Source of the DNA: Clostridiales bacterium
Lineage (GTDB): Bacteria; Bacillota; Clostridia; Lachnospirales; Lachnospiraceae
Assembly (NCBI GenBank): GCA_029267975.1
Contig: JAJUHH010000184.1
Span: 1-6,231 of the forward strand
Direction: 5' to 3'
Length of the DNA: 6,231 bases
The notes beneath the pieces are model-generated. The model was not told the DNA's origin, made no database searches, and was given only the letters and a program-made list of their open reading frames with translations. Shown here piece by piece: positions 4,361 through 6,231 of this stretch. Numbering within the stretch: the stretch's first letter is position 1; every line of letters begins with the position of its first letter. A program made the translations under genes and the position numbers.

Positions 4361-5377
4361 ATGTCCATTTTAGTTACCGGCGGAGCCGGCTATATCGGAA
4401 GTCATACCTGTGTAGAGCTTTTAAATAAGGGTTATGAAGTAGTTGTTGTTGATAATCTTTCTACCTCATCCAGCAAATCCTTAGAAAGAGTAGAGAAGAT
4501 CACCGGAAAAAAGCTTACCTTTTATGAGGCAGATCTGTTAGATAAAGAAGCTATCCATGAAATATTTGAGAAAGAGAAATCCATCGATGCCGTCATTCAT
4601 TTTGCGGCATTGAAGGCGGTAGGAGAGTCAGTACAAAAGCCTCTGGAGTATTACCACAATAATATCACCGGAACCTTGATCCTGTGTGAGGTAATGAGAG
4701 AGCACAAGGTGAAAAATTTAGTATTCAGCTCGTCCGCAACGGTATACGGAAAGCCTGAAAGCCTGCCTATTAAGGAGGACTTCCCCCTTTCCACCACCAA
4801 TCCTTACGGGGCTACCAAGCTGATGATTGAAGGGATCCTAAGGGATCTGCAGCATTCCGACCCTGAGTGGAATATTATTGTTTTACGTTACTTTAACCCC
4901 ATTGGAGCACATGAGAGTGGACTCATCGGAGAGAACCCCAAGGGCATACCCAATAATCTGGTGCCTTATATCACACAGGTTGCGGTTGGCAAATTAGCCT
5001 GCCTAAATATCTATGGCGACGACTATGATACCCCGGATGGCACCGGAGTCAGGGATTATATCCACGTAGTCGATCTGGCTTTGGGACATGTAAAGGCCAT
5101 AGAAAAGTTACAGGAAAAGAAAGGCATTCTGTATTATAACCTGGGAACTGGTCAGGGCTACAGCGTGCTGCAGATGGTAGAAAGCTTTGAGAAGGTTAGC
5201 GGGAAGAAGATAAACTACGAAATCAAGCCAAGGCGGCCCGGCGATATCGCTGCCTGCTATGCGGATCCGTCTAAGGCCAGGGAGGAACTTCACTGGGAAG
5301 CGGTCAGGGATCTTGAGACAATGTGTAAGGATGCCTGGAGATGGCAGCAGGGCAATCCCATGGGCTATGAGGACTAG
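4361..5377 (+). CDS. galE: UDP-glucose/UDP-N-acetylglucosamine 4-epimerase
   Basis: 338 residues, the same length as E. coli GalE and recognisably collinear with it. It is an extended short-chain dehydrogenase/reductase that inverts C4 of UDP-sugars with bound NAD. The Rossmann loop GGAGYIGSHT is at 7-16 and FAALKAVGESVQKPLEYY at 81-98. The catalytic residues lie in SSSATVYG (about Ser125, Thr127) and in YGATK (Tyr149, Lys153). The substrate region has LRYFNPIGAH (175-184), IPNNLVPYITQVAVG (196-210) and DGTGVRDYIHVVDLA (226-240). Position 299 in DIAACYADP is Cys. The matching E. coli residue is Tyr299, and a small residue there is known to admit N-acetylated UDP-sugars (human GALE has Cys). 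The enzyme is therefore predicted to act on UDP-GlcNAc/UDP-GalNAc as well as UDP-Glc/UDP-Gal. This agrees with the NahK-like kinase just upstream. The gene is intact, is third in the operon and ends in the usual GNPxGY(x)D tail. Confidence 0.96.
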   Translation: MSILVTGGAGYIGSHTCVELLNKGYEVVVVDNLSTSSSKSLERVEKITGKKLTFYEADLLDKEAIHEIFEKEKSIDAVIHFAALKAVGESVQKPLEYYHNNITGTLILCEVMREHKVKNLVFSSSATVYGKPESLPIKEDFPLSTTNPYGATKLMIEGILRDLQHSDPEWNIIVLRYFNPIGAHESGLIGENPKGIPNNLVPYITQVAVGKLACLNIYGDDYDTPDGTGVRDYIHVVDLALGHVKAIEKLQEKKGILYYNLGTGQGYSVLQMVESFEKVSGKKINYEIKPRRPGDIAACYADPSKAREELHWEAVRDLETMCKDAWRWQQGNPMGYED

Positions 5378-5609
5378 AGTAGGAGCTGCCGGGGACGGTG
5401 TTACTTACAGAATAATAGCTGATTTATCTCTTGCTGAGGTGGAAGCACGATTTTATCCATATTTTTTCCCGGATATCTTCAATGATGGTGGAAATCCGGT
5501 GAAAGAAAGCATCCCTGTGTGGATAAAATGGCAGGTCAAGGTATTTGCTCTGCATGTGATGAAACCAATGGAGATGTTATGGATAGCGGAGTGGTATAAA
5601 CATAAATAA
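5367..5609 (+). CDS. Small hypothetical frame after galE (80 residues), possibly a gene remnant
   Basis: An open frame extends 232 bases beyond the galE stop and ends at a TAA at 5607. The first usable ATG (5367) overlaps the last codons of galE in another frame and lacks a ribosome binding site; the AGGAG at 5381 has no in-frame start behind it. The product would be soluble and aromatic-rich, with LSLAEVEARFYPYFFPDIF and an ending MLWIAEWYKHK. I do not recognise it. It could be a translationally coupled small protein, the surviving C-terminal end of a lost gene, or a chance open frame. It sits before the operon terminator, so it would be transcribed with galE. Confidence 0.35.
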   Translation: MRTRVGAAGDGVTYRIIADLSLAEVEARFYPYFFPDIFNDGGNPVKESIPVWIKWQVKVFALHVMKPMEMLWIAEWYKHK

Positions 5610-5613
5610 AATA

Positions 5614-5642
5614 TTAGATATTTAGCATAGAATTATATCTAA
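5614..5642. repeat. AT-rich inverted repeat before the terminator
   Basis: TTAGATAT (5614-5621) and ATATCTAA (5635-5642) are perfect 8-bp arms around a 13-base loop, three bases before the main terminator stem. It is weak in base-pair strength and may be an accessory stem at the 3' end of the operon transcript. Confidence 0.35.
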
Positions 5643-5644
5643 AC

Positions 5645-5690
5645 AAGCAGCAGTACCGATAAATCGGTGCTGCTGCTTATTTAAAATTTT
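5645..5690 (+). terminator. Strong intrinsic terminator of the sugar-nucleotide operon
   Basis: AAGCAGCAGtACCGAT (5645-5660) pairs with ATCGGTgCTGCTGCTT (5663-5678), giving a 16-bp stem with one T-G wobble and a very short loop. It is followed by the A/T-rich atttaaaatttt. It separates the operon from the P-loop gene downstream. Confidence 0.85.
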
Positions 5691-5711
5691 ATATCATTTT
5701 AATTATAGTAG

Positions 5712-5720
5712 TGGTAAAAT
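5712..5720 (+). promoter_or_regulatory. Candidate extended -10 promoter for the P-loop gene
   Basis: TGGTAAAAT is an extended -10 (TGn followed by TAAAAT, five of six). The -35 position holds TATCAT, a weak match. It lies about 40 bases before the next start and after the terminator, so it gives that gene its own transcript. Confidence 0.45.
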
Positions 5721-5758
5721 GTGGTCAAAGTTAATTTAGGTTAAGGGAGGACTATGCT

Positions 5759-6231
5759 ATGTCAGGTGGAATTATTATCATGGGGTTAAACGGATGCGGC
5801 AAATCAACTCTTAGTCGTCAACTTGCAGACTTACTGGGCTATCTGCGTATGGATGTAGAAGACTACTACTTTCTTCCGTCTGACATACCCTATAGCAAAA
5901 GCCGTACCTTCGAAGAGGTAAAGCAGCTGATGCTTGAGGATATCATGGTCCATCACAACTATGTACTATCATCTGTTAGCGCTAATTGGGGTCCTGAGAT
6001 TAATGCTACCATTGATCTGGCAGTTCTTCTTTATGCTCCCCTTCAAGTGAGGTTAGAACGAATTAAGCAGCGGGAAATCACTCGTTTTGGAAGCAGGGTA
6101 TTAGAAGGGGGAGATATGTATGAATCCCAACAGCGATTTTATGATATGGTGGTATCACGCTCTGCAGAGGACATCAGACAGCAGGCATATTCCCTCCCCT
6201 GCCCTGTGGTGGAGCTGGATGCCACACGGCC
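5759..6231 (+). CDS. P-loop nucleotide/sugar kinase-like ATPase, partial (3' end outside the window)
   Basis: 157 complete codons are present and the frame is open at the right edge. The Walker A loop is GLNGCGKST (residues 9-17), near the N-terminus as in adenylate, shikimate and gluconate kinase-like P-loop enzymes. MDVEDYYF (31-38) follows at the position of the substrate-binding DxxD motif of such kinases. A later Arg-rich stretch, VRLERIKQREITRFGSR (98-113), looks like the mobile lid. Similar clostridial proteins are usually annotated only as AAA-family ATPases, and the real substrate is not known to me. The start at 5759 is preferred over the ATG at 5754 because only 5759 opens the Walker A frame. 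GGGAGG (5745-5750) lies 8 bases before it. The gene is separated from the operon by a terminator and has its own candidate promoter, so a shared function is not implied. Confidence 0.85.
   Translation, partial: MSGGIIIMGLNGCGKSTLSRQLADLLGYLRMDVEDYYFLPSDIPYSKSRTFEEVKQLMLEDIMVHHNYVLSSVSANWGPEINATIDLAVLLYAPLQVRLERIKQREITRFGSRVLEGGDMYESQQRFYDMVVSRSAEDIRQQAYSLPCPVVELDATR

Noticed and set aside
5754..5760. ATG at 5754 as start of the P-loop gene
   Set aside because: It opens a different frame without the Walker A motif; the ATG at 5759 is in frame and well spaced from GGGAGG.

Overview
The window looks like chromosomal DNA from an anaerobic, moderately AT-rich Gram-positive bacterium of the Clostridia, most likely a Lachnospiraceae relative. 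The basis is strong AGGAGG-type ribosome binding sites, the style of the proteins (an AraC regulator with a PocR-type sensor domain, a clostridial sugar nucleotidyltransferase and a NahK-like kinase) and a paralogous UvrA-like ABC protein. No species can be named from the sequence alone.

Layout: (1) 1-165 is a short stretch of unclear origin. It has an open minus-strand frame that runs off the left edge, and it abuts abruptly (2) 160-1022, a decayed UvrA-like gene. That gene has lost its N-terminal half, carries two single-base frameshifts (one breaks the second Walker A motif) and has an internal deletion of about 95-100 codons. (3) A hairpin at 1041-1073 serves as a shared convergent terminator. 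(4) A minus-strand PocR/AraC regulator gene, 1050-1877. (5) A divergent control region, 1878-2173, with back-to-back promoters, an inverted repeat, 10-bp-phased AT repeats, and a long leader made of about five imperfect 24-bp tandem repeats. Most repeats begin with a Shine-Dalgarno-like AGGA, and the last AGGAGG is the true ribosome binding site. (6) A plus-strand operon: sugar-1-phosphate nucleotidyltransferase (2174-3094), NahK-like N-acetylhexosamine 1-kinase (3117-4238) and galE (4361-5377), possibly followed by a small unrecognised frame (to 5609), then a strong intrinsic terminator (5645-5678). (7) A separately promoted P-loop nucleotide kinase-like gene at 5759 that runs off the right edge.

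How the genes fit together: kinase, nucleotidyltransferase and epimerase form a complete route from a free hexose or N-acetylhexosamine to the sugar 1-phosphate, then to the UDP-sugar, then to its C4 epimer. This resembles the bifidobacterial lacto-N-biose/galacto-N-biose pathway (NahK, LnpC-like uridylyltransferase, GalE), but no phosphorylase or transporter lies in the window. GalE has Cys at position 299, where E. coli GalE has the Tyr that excludes N-acetylated substrates. This supports a UDP-GlcNAc/UDP-GalNAc role and fits the NahK-like neighbour. The divergent AraC-type protein is the obvious candidate activator, since the operon promoter has a good -10 and a poor -35. The members are known families. 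What is unusual is the tandem Shine-Dalgarno-like leader and the combination of parts; I do not see a clearly new defence or mobile system here.
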